From Cryomorpha sp963836915 (lineage in GTDB: Bacteria > Bacteroidota > Bacteroidia > Flavobacteriales_D > Cryomorphaceae), in the NCBI GenBank assembly GCA_963836915.1, contig CAWILH010000002.1, positions 3,906,001-3,970,000 on the forward strand: a stretch of DNA of 64,000 nucleotides. The letters run 5' to 3'. Shown here one piece after another: positions 52,342 to 61,473 of this stretch; positions within the stretch are counted from its first letter, which is position 1; each line of letters begins with the position of its first letter. The position numbers and the translations under genes were made by a program. A model generated the notes under the pieces. The model was given only the letters and a program-made list of their open reading frames with translations. It was not told where the DNA came from and made no database searches.

Positions 52342-53689
52342 TAGATAAATAGATCAAACTTCGTATGAACATCATCCAGAGCGTCTTTTGTCATCCATGG
52401 CGTTTTTTGTCATCCAGACCGAAGGGAAGGATCTCTATTTTAAATTTTCCATACGGACCCCAAAAAGGTCGTTAGTTTGGTTCTTCCAAGGAGATTGATT
52501 ATAAGTCGAGAGATTTAATTTTGGAGTTGGGCAGGTTTTCTTCTTGATGGGTTTCGATGCGAGTAGATAAATAGATCAAACTTCGTATGAACATCATCCA
52601 GAGCGTCTTTTGTCATCCATGGCGTTTTTTGTCATCCAGACCGAAGGGAAGGATCTCTATTTTAAATTTTCCATACGGACCCCAAAAAGGTCCTTGCTTT
52701 GGTGCGTCCAAGGAGATTGATCCTAAGTCGAGAGATTTAGTTTTGGATTTGTGTAGGGTTTCTTCTTGATGGGTTTCGATGCGAGTAGATAAATAGATCA
52801 AATTTCGCATGAACATCATCCAGAGCGTCTTTTGTCATGCATGGCGTTTTTTGTCATCCAGACCGAAGGGAAGGATCTCTATTTTAAATTTTCCGTACGG
52901 ACCCCAAAAAGGTCGTTGCTTTGGTGCGTCCAAGGAGATTGATCATAAGTCGAGAGATTTAATTTTGGAGTTGGGCAGGTTTTCTTCTTGATGGGTTTCG
53001 ATGCGAGTAGATAAATAGATCAAACTTCGTATGAACATCATCCAGAGCGTCTTTTGTCATCCATGGCGTTTTTTGTCATCCAGACCGAAGGGAAGGATCT
53101 CTATTTTAAATTTTCCATACGGACTCCCAAAAGGTCGTGAGTTTGGATCGTCCAAAGTGATTTAATTTTAGTCGAGAGATTTAGTTTTGGATTTGTGTAG
53201 GGTTTCTTCTTGATGGGTTTCGATGCGAGTAGATAAATAGATCAAACTTCGTATGAACATCATCCAGAGCGTCTTTTGTCATCCATGGCGTTTTTTGTCA
53301 TCCAGACCGAAGGGAAGGATCTCGATTTTAAATTTTCCATACGGACTCCCAAAAAGGTCGTTGCTTTGGTGCGTCCAAGGAGATTGATGATAAGTCGAGA
53401 TATTTAGTTTTGGATTTGTGTAGGGTTTCTTCTTGATGGGTTTCGATGCGAGTAGATAAATAGATCAAACTTCGTATGAACATCATCCAGAGCGTCTTTT
53501 GTCATCCATGGCGTTTTTTGTCATCCAGACCGAAGGGAAGGATCTCTATTTTAAATTTTCCATACGGACCCCAAAAAGGTCGTTAGTTTGGTTCTTCCAA
53601 GGAGATTGATCATAAGTCGAGAGATTTAGTTTTGGAGTTGGGCAGGTTTTCTAGGTAGTGGGATTTGATGTGAATGGGTCAATACGTGA

Positions 53690-54051
53690 AATCCCAATCT
53701 TGGAAAATTCAGCTTAAAGCTCCAAGCCACCAGGCGTCATAAATGAGACGCTCAAACCGATGAATATATTCAACTTTGAAAATCCCAATCTTGGAAATTC
53801 CAGCTCCAAGCTACAAGCTAGAGCAGCGCGAAAAACAGGTGTAAAAATCTTCTAACCAGAGAGATGCGATGAGTCAATCTAATAGAAAAATAGAAATTCA
53901 ACTTTGAAAATCCCAATCTTGGAGAATCCAGCTTGAAGCTAAAGGCTAGTGGCTTGAAGCTTTTAAACCAGGCTTGAAGCTCACAGCTTGTGGCTTGAAG
54001 CTTTTAAACCAGCTAGCAGCTAAAAGCTTCAGAAAAATCAGCTTCAAAAAA
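53690..54051. repeat. Reverse-complement relatives of the 228-bp repeat
   Basis: AACTTTGAAAATCCCAATCTTGG occurs in part here (for example 53768 and 53900), with CTAATAGAAAAATAGAAATT and AGCTTGAAGC/AGCTACAAGC segments. These are the reverse complement of the unit in the array at 41743-43000. Two and a half degraded copies precede the patatin-like gene stop. The family is thus dispersed in at least two places and both orientations. Confidence 0.8.
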
Positions 54052-56364
54052 CTACAGCTCGTAAACGCTACGATTGAAAATCGTGTATCCAAAATTGAAA
54101 AAGAAACTCCATGGGCCGCCGTCCTCACGATTGTCGTAGTAGTTTAAGTTTAGGCTCACCGGCCCCAGCGGGCTATGCCAAACCAAGGCCGTTGCACCGA
54201 CGTAATATTGATCTACGAAGGCTTTCCCAAATGCTGCCTCGTTGTTTTCTTTCCTCACGATAGCTTTGCCAGGCTGCAAGACATAGCCGTCCAATCGAAA
54301 TTCAATATTCCGCCGAATTTCAAAAACAGATCGAAGTCCGAATGCCAGATATTCGGTAGCTCGGTATTCATCTATAAAAATAGTTTTGCTCTCCGGGGTA
54401 GGTTGATAGGCCGGAGCGGAAATAAGTGAAGCGGTATAGTTTGCAAAAAAAGGCTTATTGGAATAAAGCGCTTCGGCATCGAAGCCTAAGGTGACAGAGC
54501 CTATCTGCGTGAAGTAATTTTGATATTTTAATTTGGCTTGAAACCATGTGTGGTGATTGGACATTTGCTCCCGGTCTACGCCAGTATTGCCCACGGTGGT
54601 CTCTTCCCGTCCGGTCACGCCGCTCACGAATACTTGGAGCCTAGTGCCCTGATTGGCGTACAGCTTTCGGTTCAAAGTATTTCGGTCTACGCCCACAGAT
54701 AGAATGCCAAGCTCAAAGTTGGTGACATCGGTGGTGTCCAATGCGGTAAAATTTTCTGTCTGGTAATATTGATCCGCGGTTTCCCCATAGTCAAGATGGG
54801 TTTTCAAGACCGTATTGTTTCCCCAAGATGCTGCGACATCCACTCCGCCAAACGTTTCGTTTTTTACGATATACGATGGTCGGGAAAGCTCAAAAAAAGT
54901 GGCGAAACTCCTGAAATAGTCCCATCGGTTCAGCGTGGCGTGCGGGGTAAAGCTGATCCTTCGTTTTCCACCGAAGTCTATATTGGCGGAAGCCGACACC
55001 GAACCGTAAAACTTACCGAAGTAGCTATTGGCCATCAAGGTAGCCGATGTGCGGTTGAAAATGTTGTACTTCAGCCCTACGTAACCCATATTTATGGGGC
55101 GCGATGAGAAATTGCCCCCAAAGAGCAGGGTGAGGTCTTTCTCCTTGCGCACGCTCAGATTGATGTCATACACCCCGAGACTACTGTCGTACATAGCTAC
55201 CGGCTGTATGTACTTCACCTTTCCATCTTGCGCCGCCCGAAGAAATTGGGGTTTAAATTCGTCAAAAGTAAAGCTCGAAGAATCCTTCGCCAATAATCCG
55301 AAGGTAGAAGAGACATATCCACGCTGCCGCGGACTTAAATCTCCTTTGATATCAATTTTGCCTACCAGCTTTTCAGGAAAATTGGCGCGAAATGTTCTCC
55401 GCATATCATCCAACTCCATACCGGTGCGCTCCCTTTTACCGGCCAGTTCCTGAAGCTCGTAAATACGATCAAGCGCGGCCTGATAGCCGATCTCGACGAG
55501 CAGGTCTATATTCTGAAATTCGAAAACCCCCACATTTGGCTTTGGCTCGATGATCAATCCGTACTCGCACTTCAGGGAGAAGTCGCTCTGGCTCATTATC
55601 ATATTTCGCACCAGCGAGAGCAGGTCATCTTCTTCGGGCGGGTCGATGGATGTGGCCACGTTGCTCCCGATGATCACATCGGGCAGAAACTCATCGTACA
55701 TAATATCGGCCGGAAAATTATTGTATAGTCCTCCATCAAAAAGAATGGTACTGTCCAAGACCATGGGCTTATAATAGAAGGGATAGGTGCTGCTGGCGCG
55801 AATGGCCAGCGCTAGGCTTCCGTTTTTAAACACCACTTCCTTTTTTTTAACAATATCGGCCGCTAAGCACCGGAAGGGGATCATCAGATTATCGAAATCG
55901 TAACCTGCTGCGGCCGAAGGTGGTGCGAGCAGATTCATCAGCAAGTACTCCATCAGGTCAGGGGTGACCACATTGGTGGGTATCGACTTAGTGAGCAATC
56001 TTTTAGGAGATATTTTCGGGCGCACCATCGAAGCATCTTCAGGATCGTGGGTGAAATAATAGACATCCTTCTCAGGAAGGCTGCCTTCAAGCGCCAAGAG
56101 AAAATCTTCACTTTTCGCAAATTCCGTGATCTCTTCTACCGAATATCCCGCGGCGTAGAACCCACCGATTATGGCTCCCATAGATGTTCCTGTGATATAG
56201 TCGATCGGGATATTATGCTCTTCCAAGGCTTTGATCACGCCAAGATGAGCCAGACCGGCAGCACCACCACCGCTCATTACCAACCCTACTTTTTGAGAAA
56301 AAACGAAACTGCCGGAACCCAAAATGACCAGCGCGGCCAAAAGCATGTTTCGAAAATTTATCAT
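54052..56364 (-). CDS. Patatin-like phospholipase with outer-membrane barrel (PlpD-like)
   Basis: The 770-residue product has a signal peptide (MLLAALVILGSGSFVFS) and a patatin domain (about 24-220): oxyanion loop MSGGGAAGLAHLG, nucleophile Ser in GTSMGAIIGG and the Asp in FDGGLYNNFPAD. Next is a POTRA-like region (about 300-370) and a C-terminal beta-barrel (about 380-770, ending SFFFNFGYTIFNRSVYEL) as in type Vd autotransporter-like lipases. Predicted activity is phospholipase A at the cell surface or in the periplasm. ATG 56364 begins close to the signal peptide; 56394 is the alternative. It lies 59 bp after the BtuF-like gene, same strand. Confidence 0.9.
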   Translation of the reverse strand: MINFRNMLLAALVILGSGSFVFSQKVGLVMSGGGAAGLAHLGVIKALEEHNIPIDYITGTSMGAIIGGFYAAGYSVEEITEFAKSEDFLLALEGSLPEKDVYYFTHDPEDASMVRPKISPKRLLTKSIPTNVVTPDLMEYLLMNLLAPPSAAAGYDFDNLMIPFRCLAADIVKKKEVVFKNGSLALAIRASSTYPFYYKPMVLDSTILFDGGLYNNFPADIMYDEFLPDVIIGSNVATSIDPPEEDDLLSLVRNMIMSQSDFSLKCEYGLIIEPKPNVGVFEFQNIDLLVEIGYQAALDRIYELQELAGKRERTGMELDDMRRTFRANFPEKLVGKIDIKGDLSPRQRGYVSSTFGLLAKDSSSFTFDEFKPQFLRAAQDGKVKYIQPVAMYDSSLGVYDINLSVRKEKDLTLLFGGNFSSRPINMGYVGLKYNIFNRTSATLMANSYFGKFYGSVSASANIDFGGKRRISFTPHATLNRWDYFRSFATFFELSRPSYIVKNETFGGVDVAASWGNNTVLKTHLDYGETADQYYQTENFTALDTTDVTNFELGILSVGVDRNTLNRKLYANQGTRLQVFVSGVTGREETTVGNTGVDREQMSNHHTWFQAKLKYQNYFTQIGSVTLGFDAEALYSNKPFFANYTASLISAPAYQPTPESKTIFIDEYRATEYLAFGLRSVFEIRRNIEFRLDGYVLQPGKAIVRKENNEAAFGKAFVDQYYVGATALVWHSPLGPVSLNLNYYDNREDGGPWSFFFNFGYTIFNRSVYEL

Positions 56365-56423
56365 TCTATAAATTGGAGGCGTAAATCTACTCAAAATGAA
56401 TCCCCAAGCATATTAATACAACA

Positions 56424-57236
56424 TTAACGGTATGTTGCCCGCAATTCGTGCATCAGTTGGTGGATATACGGTAAGCTGTGGATTATTCTACTGCCATACC
56501 AAGAGAAGGGTTCACCATCTACCATTATCGTTTTAATTCCCGTAGCTTCTTCAATTTCATTGGTATGCCCATCTTTAAATGGAAATGGCTCAGAACTTAA
56601 AAAGATTATATCAGGCTGTAATTTTCGGAGTTCTTCCATCTCCAATTTCGGGTACCGCAGGCCACGCTCACCGAGATCGGCAGCTACGTTTCGAAATCCT
56701 GTAAGTCCTAGCATTTCAGATATGAAGGTGTCATGGCCGGCTATCATGATGGGATCTTTCCAGATGAGATAGGCGCACGTAACGGGCTCCATTAATCGGA
56801 TTTCAGAAATGCTGTGTAGCGCATCTTTGAGCTGGGCTCGAAGTTTTTGACCCTGCGCTTCGCAATCGCATAATTGGCTTATCTGATCTATGGCTTGCTT
56901 TAAATCGGCAAGCGTAGCGATATCGCTCACGTATACCGGAACTATTTTTTCGAGCCGCTCGACGGATTTTAGCGTATTCTCTTCCTTGTTTGCAATAATC
57001 AGATCGGGCTGCAAGGCAGCAATCGTCTCGAAACGAAAATTTTTTGTTCCGCCGATTATTTCCTTGTCTTCGGTTAAAGATTTCGGGTGCACACAAAACT
57101 TGGTAACTCCGACCAATTTTTCCTGAAGGCCAAGATCACATAGCAGTTCACTGAGCGACGGAACCAGCGAGATGATGCGTTGCGGTGGATTTTCCACCCG
57201 CAAGTCCCTTCCTGTCTGGTCGCTGTAAATTGGCAT
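56424..57236 (-). CDS. BtuF-like periplasmic-binding-fold protein without signal peptide
   Basis: The 270-residue product belongs to the helical-backbone metal receptor/cobalamin-binding group (PF01497): RIISLVPSLSELLCDLGLQEKLVGV near 21-45, FETIAALQPDLIIANKEEN near 69-87, and a C-terminal lobe (FLSSEPFPFKDGH). No signal peptide or lipobox precedes the domain: MPIYSDQTGRDLRVENPP leads straight into it. Proteins of this size occur in Bacteroidota next to unrelated metabolic genes, and the export route is unclear. The cystathionine beta-synthase-type gene upstream overlaps by one base (TAATG). Ligand could be cobalamin, haem or an iron chelate; none is proven. Confidence 0.82.
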   Translation of the reverse strand: MPIYSDQTGRDLRVENPPQRIISLVPSLSELLCDLGLQEKLVGVTKFCVHPKSLTEDKEIIGGTKNFRFETIAALQPDLIIANKEENTLKSVERLEKIVPVYVSDIATLADLKQAIDQISQLCDCEAQGQKLRAQLKDALHSISEIRLMEPVTCAYLIWKDPIMIAGHDTFISEMLGLTGFRNVAADLGERGLRYPKLEMEELRKLQPDIIFLSSEPFPFKDGHTNEIEEATGIKTIMVDGEPFSWYGSRIIHSLPYIHQLMHELRATYR

Positions 57237-58606
57237 TAATGCAAAGAAGCGATTAAGTCGTGGCGGGTGATGATATGGTGCTTCTGAGCGTCGATCTTTA
57301 CCAAAACGGCCGATACATTCCGGTCTATTTTGCGGATTACATTTTTCAGGTCTTCATCGCTTTCTACCACGGGGAATGGATCGGACATTATCTCGCGTAC
57401 CTTTTTTTGCTCAATGCTCCCGTTTTCAAAGAGATGATCAAAAATCTTTCGCTCATCCAAAGATCCAACGAACTTATCTCCTTCCACTACGGGTATTTGC
57501 GAGATGTCGAAGCGCTTTAATTTATCGATCGCCGAGCTTACCAATTCATCGGCACCAATGGTGACTAGGGGCTTGTCCACATGCTTATTTACCAGGTCGA
57601 GTGCCGACTTATTGCGGTCATTCAAGAAGCCGCGATCGCGCATCCAATCATCGTTATACACCTTGCCTACGTAGCGCGATCCATGGTCGTGAAAGAGTAT
57701 TACCACCACATCATCTTCGGTAAGTTCATGTTTCATCTGCTCCACCACCGCATAGGCCGATCCAGCAGAGTAGCCCATGAACAAGCCTTCTTTCCGCGCA
57801 AGCTCACGGGTATATACCGCACCATCTTTATCGGTCACTTTTTCAAAATGGTCTATAAGGTCGAAGTCTACATTTTTTGGCAATATGTCTTCACCGATTC
57901 CTTCGGTGATGTAAGAGTAAATTTCTTTCTCGTCAAACTCGCCCGTTTCGTGGTATTTTTTAAATACCGATCCATAGGTATCCGCCCCCCAAAGTTTAAT
58001 ATTCGGATTCTTTTCTTTCAAGTATTTCCCCGCTCCAGATATCGTACCGCCAGTGCCTACACCCACCACAAAATGGGTGATCTTCCCTTCTGTTTGTTCC
58101 CATATTTCAGGGCCGGTGCTGAGGTAATGAGCACGCGCATTTCCAGGATTATCGTATTGGTAGGGGTAATAAGAATTGGGGATTTCTTTATTGAGACGTG
58201 AAGCTACCGAGTAATAGGAGTCTGGATGGTCTGGTGATACATTGGTAGGGCATACGATTACTTCGGCGCCCATGGCGCGAAGGATGTCCATCTTCTCTTT
58301 GCTCTGCTTATCGCTAAGGGTGCAAATGAGCTTATAGCCTTTTACGATGCAGGCCAGAGCCAGCCCCATACCGGTATTTCCAGAAGTACATTCTATCACG
58401 GTACCACCGGGCTTGAGCCTTCCATCGGCTTCGGCGTCTTCGATCATCTGCAGCGCCATCCTGTCTTTTACACTATGACCGGGGTTGAAATATTCTACCT
58501 TGGCGTATACCGTTGCTGGAATATGCTTACAGATTTTATTCATCTTTACCATCGGTGTATTACCAATGGTTTCCAATATGTTATTACTTATTTTGCGAAA
58601 AGCCAT
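57236..58606 (-). CDS. Cystathionine beta-synthase-type PLP enzyme with CBS domains
   Basis: The 456-residue product has a cysteine synthase-like PLP domain (about 1-320): the PLP Lys in GHSVKDRMALQM near 40-51, CTSGNTGMGLALA near 70-82, and the GVGTGGTISGAGKYL phosphate loop near 175-189. A pair of CBS domains follows (about 335-456, KPLVTIGADELVSSAIDKL, MSDPFPVVESDEDL). This layout matches bacterial cystathionine beta-synthase or CBS-fused cysteine synthase. It makes cystathionine or cysteine in sulphur amino-acid metabolism; which is not decided here. ATG 58606 was chosen; the frame opens at 58711 but the extra 35 residues overlap the permease gene. Confidence 0.92.
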   Translation of the reverse strand: MAFRKISNNILETIGNTPMVKMNKICKHIPATVYAKVEYFNPGHSVKDRMALQMIEDAEADGRLKPGGTVIECTSGNTGMGLALACIVKGYKLICTLSDKQSKEKMDILRAMGAEVIVCPTNVSPDHPDSYYSVASRLNKEIPNSYYPYQYDNPGNARAHYLSTGPEIWEQTEGKITHFVVGVGTGGTISGAGKYLKEKNPNIKLWGADTYGSVFKKYHETGEFDEKEIYSYITEGIGEDILPKNVDFDLIDHFEKVTDKDGAVYTRELARKEGLFMGYSAGSAYAVVEQMKHELTEDDVVVILFHDHGSRYVGKVYNDDWMRDRGFLNDRNKSALDLVNKHVDKPLVTIGADELVSSAIDKLKRFDISQIPVVEGDKFVGSLDERKIFDHLFENGSIEQKKVREIMSDPFPVVESDEDLKNVIRKIDRNVSAVLVKIDAQKHHIITRHDLIASLH

Positions 58607-58635
58607 CCTTGATTTTTTGGCAAATTTACGGCTTA

Positions 58636-59334
58636 TTAATCGAAGCGGATAGCTTTTGCAGGGCTGATTTGCGCCACCGCTAGTGAAGGCAGTAAGAGCG
58701 CCAGTACGCAAATACCGAAGGTTACGGCATTTAAAATCAATATTACTATAGGGTCGAGCAAGATGGGAACGACTGCGACGTAGTAATTTTCGGGATCAAG
58801 CTTTACCAGTTCAAATGTTTGCTGGAGCAGGCCGAGTCCGATACCAAAGAGATTTCCGAGCAGGAGTCCGATACCTATTATGTATGCAGCTTGAATCAAG
58901 AATATACGCTGTATAAACCATGACGTGGCGCCCATGGCCTTTAGCATACCTACCATCACGGTGCGCTCCATGATCAAAATGAGCAAGGCCGAAGTCATGT
59001 TGATAATAGAAATAAGGATCATCAGCCCGATGATGATGATGGTGTTCAGGTCGAGCATTTCCAGCCAGTTGAAAATTTCGGGAAGATGCTGTCGAATGGT
59101 CGATGTCTTGAGATTATAATTAATATGTTCATAGATGATCTCATCCATTCTACCCAGGTCTTGATAGCTGTCCAGCAGCACTTCAAAGCCACCGGTATAA
59201 TATTTTTCCGATCCACCAGAAGTGGTTATGCTATACGCTGACTCATTTGGGCAGTTGCACTTTTTTATCCCGGTCGTTTCGCTTAGTGTAAAAAAGGCTG
59301 TATCGGAAATGGTCGCACCACGATCACTGGCCAC
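58636..59334 (-). CDS. LolC/E-type ABC permease, C-terminal fragment (frameshifted)
   Basis: The 232-residue frame holds the last three membrane segments of an FtsX-like permease (LNTIIIIGLMILISIINM, FLIQAAYIIGIGLLLGN, LLDPIVILILNAVTFGICVL) and ends AQISPAKAIRFD, the usual ending of LolC/LolE proteins. It lacks the first membrane segment, which is in the 59334-60155 frame. The two frames meet at CCCCC (59354-59358, GGGGG on the minus strand); one extra G gives a continuous reading through SLSAQGGGDEIYVVASDRG. The GTG-like start at 59334 is thus not a real start. LolCDE moves lipoproteins to the outer membrane, so this is a candidate lolC or lolE. Confidence 0.85.
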   Translation of the reverse strand: MASDRGATISDTAFFTLSETTGIKKCNCPNESAYSITTSGGSEKYYTGGFEVLLDSYQDLGRMDEIIYEHINYNLKTSTIRQHLPEIFNWLEMLDLNTIIIIGLMILISIINMTSALLILIMERTVMVGMLKAMGATSWFIQRIFLIQAAYIIGIGLLLGNLFGIGLGLLQQTFELVKLDPENYYVAVVPILLDPIVILILNAVTFGICVLALLLPSLAVAQISPAKAIRFD

Positions 59335-60155
59335 TACATAAATTTCATCGCCGCCCCCTGTGCAGAAAGGGAAAGGCCCTCGCCCTTGAGCGAGTCACTG
59401 CTCCATTTTAAATCTATAGATCCACGGCCAAAACCACGCGCGCTCAGCACCACGGAGTCACCCCGGCAGCCTTCCCAAAGCAATTGAGCGCTAAGCCCCC
59501 ATTGGTTCAGCTTTCTGATCTCAGAGATAGGCGCAAAGACAAATTCTTCATCGAGCTCCCTGAGATCGGTGGCAAATATTCCGACCAGCTCAAAATTACG
59601 CTGGCTCATCGCGCCTTCCGAATTTTGGAAATAGATAGGCACCTTGCCACCGACTTCTATTTGGAGCCTGTCGGCAAGAAATTTAGAGATGAGAACTTCC
59701 TTTTTATTTTCTTCAGGAGCGGTGTTGAGCACCCGCCCTTCGATTAGTTTTGACGTGATAAAATCCCAATCATAATCTTCGGCCACGCCCTTTACCAATA
59801 CGCCTTGGATATTATCTTTGGTCTCTATTACTCCTTCTTTCAGTGCAAATAGCTGGATGTGCCTTACACCGGCTACCGTATCGAGCCCCGGATAGAAGTC
59901 TTGTATTATTTCTAATTTCGGCTCCCCATTCCTTTTAGATGTGCCAAAATTTGTGATTTGTATATGCGATCCAAACCCGACAACTTTCTCCCTTATCTCC
60001 CCTTGGAAGCCGGTCACTATGGCCATGGCGAGAATCATTACGGTCATGCCCAATGCGATGCCGATGGTCGCTATCCTTACGATGGGTTTGGAAAGCACGC
60101 GCATCCCATCTTCCTTTCGAATCAACCTTTTTGCTATAAATAGTGGAGTATTCAA
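59334..60155 (-). CDS. LolC/E-type ABC permease, N-terminal fragment (frameshifted)
   Basis: The 273-residue frame starts MNTPLFIAKRLIRKEDG and has the first membrane segment near residues 26-50 (IATIGIALGMTVMILAMAIV) and the MacB-like periplasmic domain (about 55-255). It ends in the wrong frame, AAMKFM, just after the GGGGG run. In the corrected reading it continues into the 58636-59334 frame, giving about 500 residues, near the usual LolC/LolE length of 400-415 plus a larger periplasmic part. Divergent from the NamZ-like gene, with 47 bp between the starts. Whether this is a natural pseudogene or a sequencing error is open. Confidence 0.85.
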   Translation of the reverse strand: MNTPLFIAKRLIRKEDGMRVLSKPIVRIATIGIALGMTVMILAMAIVTGFQGEIREKVVGFGSHIQITNFGTSKRNGEPKLEIIQDFYPGLDTVAGVRHIQLFALKEGVIETKDNIQGVLVKGVAEDYDWDFITSKLIEGRVLNTAPEENKKEVLISKFLADRLQIEVGGKVPIYFQNSEGAMSQRNFELVGIFATDLRELDEEFVFAPISEIRKLNQWGLSAQLLWEGCRGDSVVLSARGFGRGSIDLKWSSDSLKGEGLSLSAQGAAMKFM

Positions 60156-60202
60156 TGGCTTTCTTTACCGTTATTAATCCTGCGGCGCTTGCGCGCAAAA
60201 GT

Positions 60203-61423
60203 ATGAAAATAGGCTGCCTTTGCGTTTTTGCCAGCTTTTTGGCCATAGCTTGTAGTTCGCAGGGCAGTAGCACCAGTCAGGAAAGAACAGCTCAAGTGGT
60301 TACGGATGCGCTGGTCGAAGTCCGGCCGGCGATTTATCAAATACAGGAACAGCTGCTGCCAAGGCTCGAAGGCAAAAGGGTAGGAGTGGTAGCCAATCAC
60401 ACCAGCTTGGTAGCTGGCGTGCATCTGGTAGATACCTTGATCGCTTCGGGGGTGGCGGTAAAGAAAGTACTGGCGCCCGAGCATGGTTTTCGCGGCGATG
60501 TGCCCGATGGAGCGGAGATTGACCATACCATAGACGCTAGAACAGGGCTTCCCATCGTGTCCATTTATGGGAAAACCAAAAAGCCCACGCCAGAAATGTT
60601 GAAAGACATCGATGTGATCGTTTTCGATATTCAGGATGTTGGGGCACGGTTTTACACCTTCATCTCCACGCTGCATTATGTCATGGAAGCCGCCGCCGAA
60701 AGCGATAAGGAAGTCGTTATATTGGACCGCCCGAATCCCAATATTCATTACGTGGATGGGCCGGTGCTCGAGCCTGATTTTAAATCGTTCGTGGGCATGC
60801 ACGAGATACCCGTGGTATACGGCATGAGCATCGGAGAAGTCGGAGCCATGATAAATGGCGAAGGCTGGCTCAAAGGGGGCATCCATTGCAGGCTCTCAGT
60901 GATCGAATGCCTGGATTATACGCGCAATTCCCGTTACCAACTTCCAGTTTCTCCTTCACCCAATTTACCATCTATGAAGAGTATTTATTGGTATCCAAGT
61001 ATCTGTTTCTTTGAAGGTACCGATGTAAGTGTGGGGCGCGGCACGCCCGAGCCATTTACCCGTATCGGGGAGCCGACCAATAAAAATGGAGACTTTACTT
61101 TCACACCGGTTTCTATTAAGAATGCTTCTGCAAATCCGAAACACGAAAACATGGTTTGTAAAGGCTACGATCTCTCAGATCTTATCAAACCTGAAAATCT
61201 ACCCGATACCCTCTCACTTTTTTGGCTTCCTAAAATGTACGCCGAATATGGCGGATCTGAATTTTTCAGGAAAGACGGGTATTTCGATCTACTCGCTGGC
61301 ACCGATAAGCTTCGCAAAGCTATCATTGCCAAAACCCCGATAAACGAAATAAGAGAAAGCTGGCAGCCCGACATAGAGAAATTCATGGCCGTGCGTGCCA
61401 AATACCTTTTATATGCAGAATAG
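60203..61423 (+). CDS. Exo-beta-N-acetylmuramidase NamZ-like lipoprotein (DUF1343)
   Basis: The 406-residue product has a lipoprotein signal (MKIGCLCVFASFLAIAC, lipobox A-I-A-C) and a DUF1343 domain (PF07075, about 55-400): GKRVGVVANHTSLV near 52-65, LAPEHGFRGDVPDGAEI near 89-105, and FDIQDVGARFYTFISTLHYVM near 140-160, all typical of this family, whose characterised member NamZ removes terminal MurNAc from peptidoglycan fragments. Predicted role is cell-wall recycling or use of wall fragments. ATG 60203 was chosen; the frame opens at 60143 but that lies inside the divergent gene's leader. It stands before an unknown membrane protein gene. Confidence 0.9.
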   Translation: MKIGCLCVFASFLAIACSSQGSSTSQERTAQVVTDALVEVRPAIYQIQEQLLPRLEGKRVGVVANHTSLVAGVHLVDTLIASGVAVKKVLAPEHGFRGDVPDGAEIDHTIDARTGLPIVSIYGKTKKPTPEMLKDIDVIVFDIQDVGARFYTFISTLHYVMEAAAESDKEVVILDRPNPNIHYVDGPVLEPDFKSFVGMHEIPVVYGMSIGEVGAMINGEGWLKGGIHCRLSVIECLDYTRNSRYQLPVSPSPNLPSMKSIYWYPSICFFEGTDVSVGRGTPEPFTRIGEPTNKNGDFTFTPVSIKNASANPKHENMVCKGYDLSDLIKPENLPDTLSLFWLPKMYAEYGGSEFFRKDGYFDLLAGTDKLRKAIIAKTPINEIRESWQPDIEKFMAVRAKYLLYAE

Positions 61424-61473
61424 TTAAACCCATTCTTCGTTAGTTTCGTACCTATCAAAAACTGAATAAAATC

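Larger units (their letters stand above)
50013..53651. repeat. Tandem array of 222-bp repeats, interrupted by an IS element
   Basis: A partial copy (from 50013) and nine full copies are marked by AACATCATCCAGAGCGTC at 50155, 50377, 50599, 52368, 52590, 52812, 53034, 53256 and 53479. Removing the 1541-bp insertion and its 5-bp duplication gives a period of 222-223 bp throughout. Each unit holds two copies of TTTTGTCATCCA and a GACCGAAGGGAAGGATCT stretch. Variants show that copies 1-4 match copies 6-9 in order (for example CATACGGACCCC versus CGTACGGACCCC types, and GTGAGTTTGGATCG versus GTTGCTTTGGTGCG), a higher-order repeat of about 1.1 kb. Some copies open a 60-codon frame starting MNIIQSVFCH; this is judged not a gene. 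Confidence 0.92.

Noticed and set aside
50013..53651. CRISPR array
   Set aside because: The repeats are 222 bp long and contiguous with no unique spacers, and no cas genes are present.
57581..58201. A 206-codon plus-strand frame inside the cystathionine beta-synthase-type gene
   Set aside because: The opposite frame holds the PLP and CBS motifs; this one is antisense noise.
60152..60886. A 244-codon minus-strand frame opposite the NamZ-like gene
   Set aside because: It overlaps recognised DUF1343 motifs in the plus frame and has no family-like sequence of its own.
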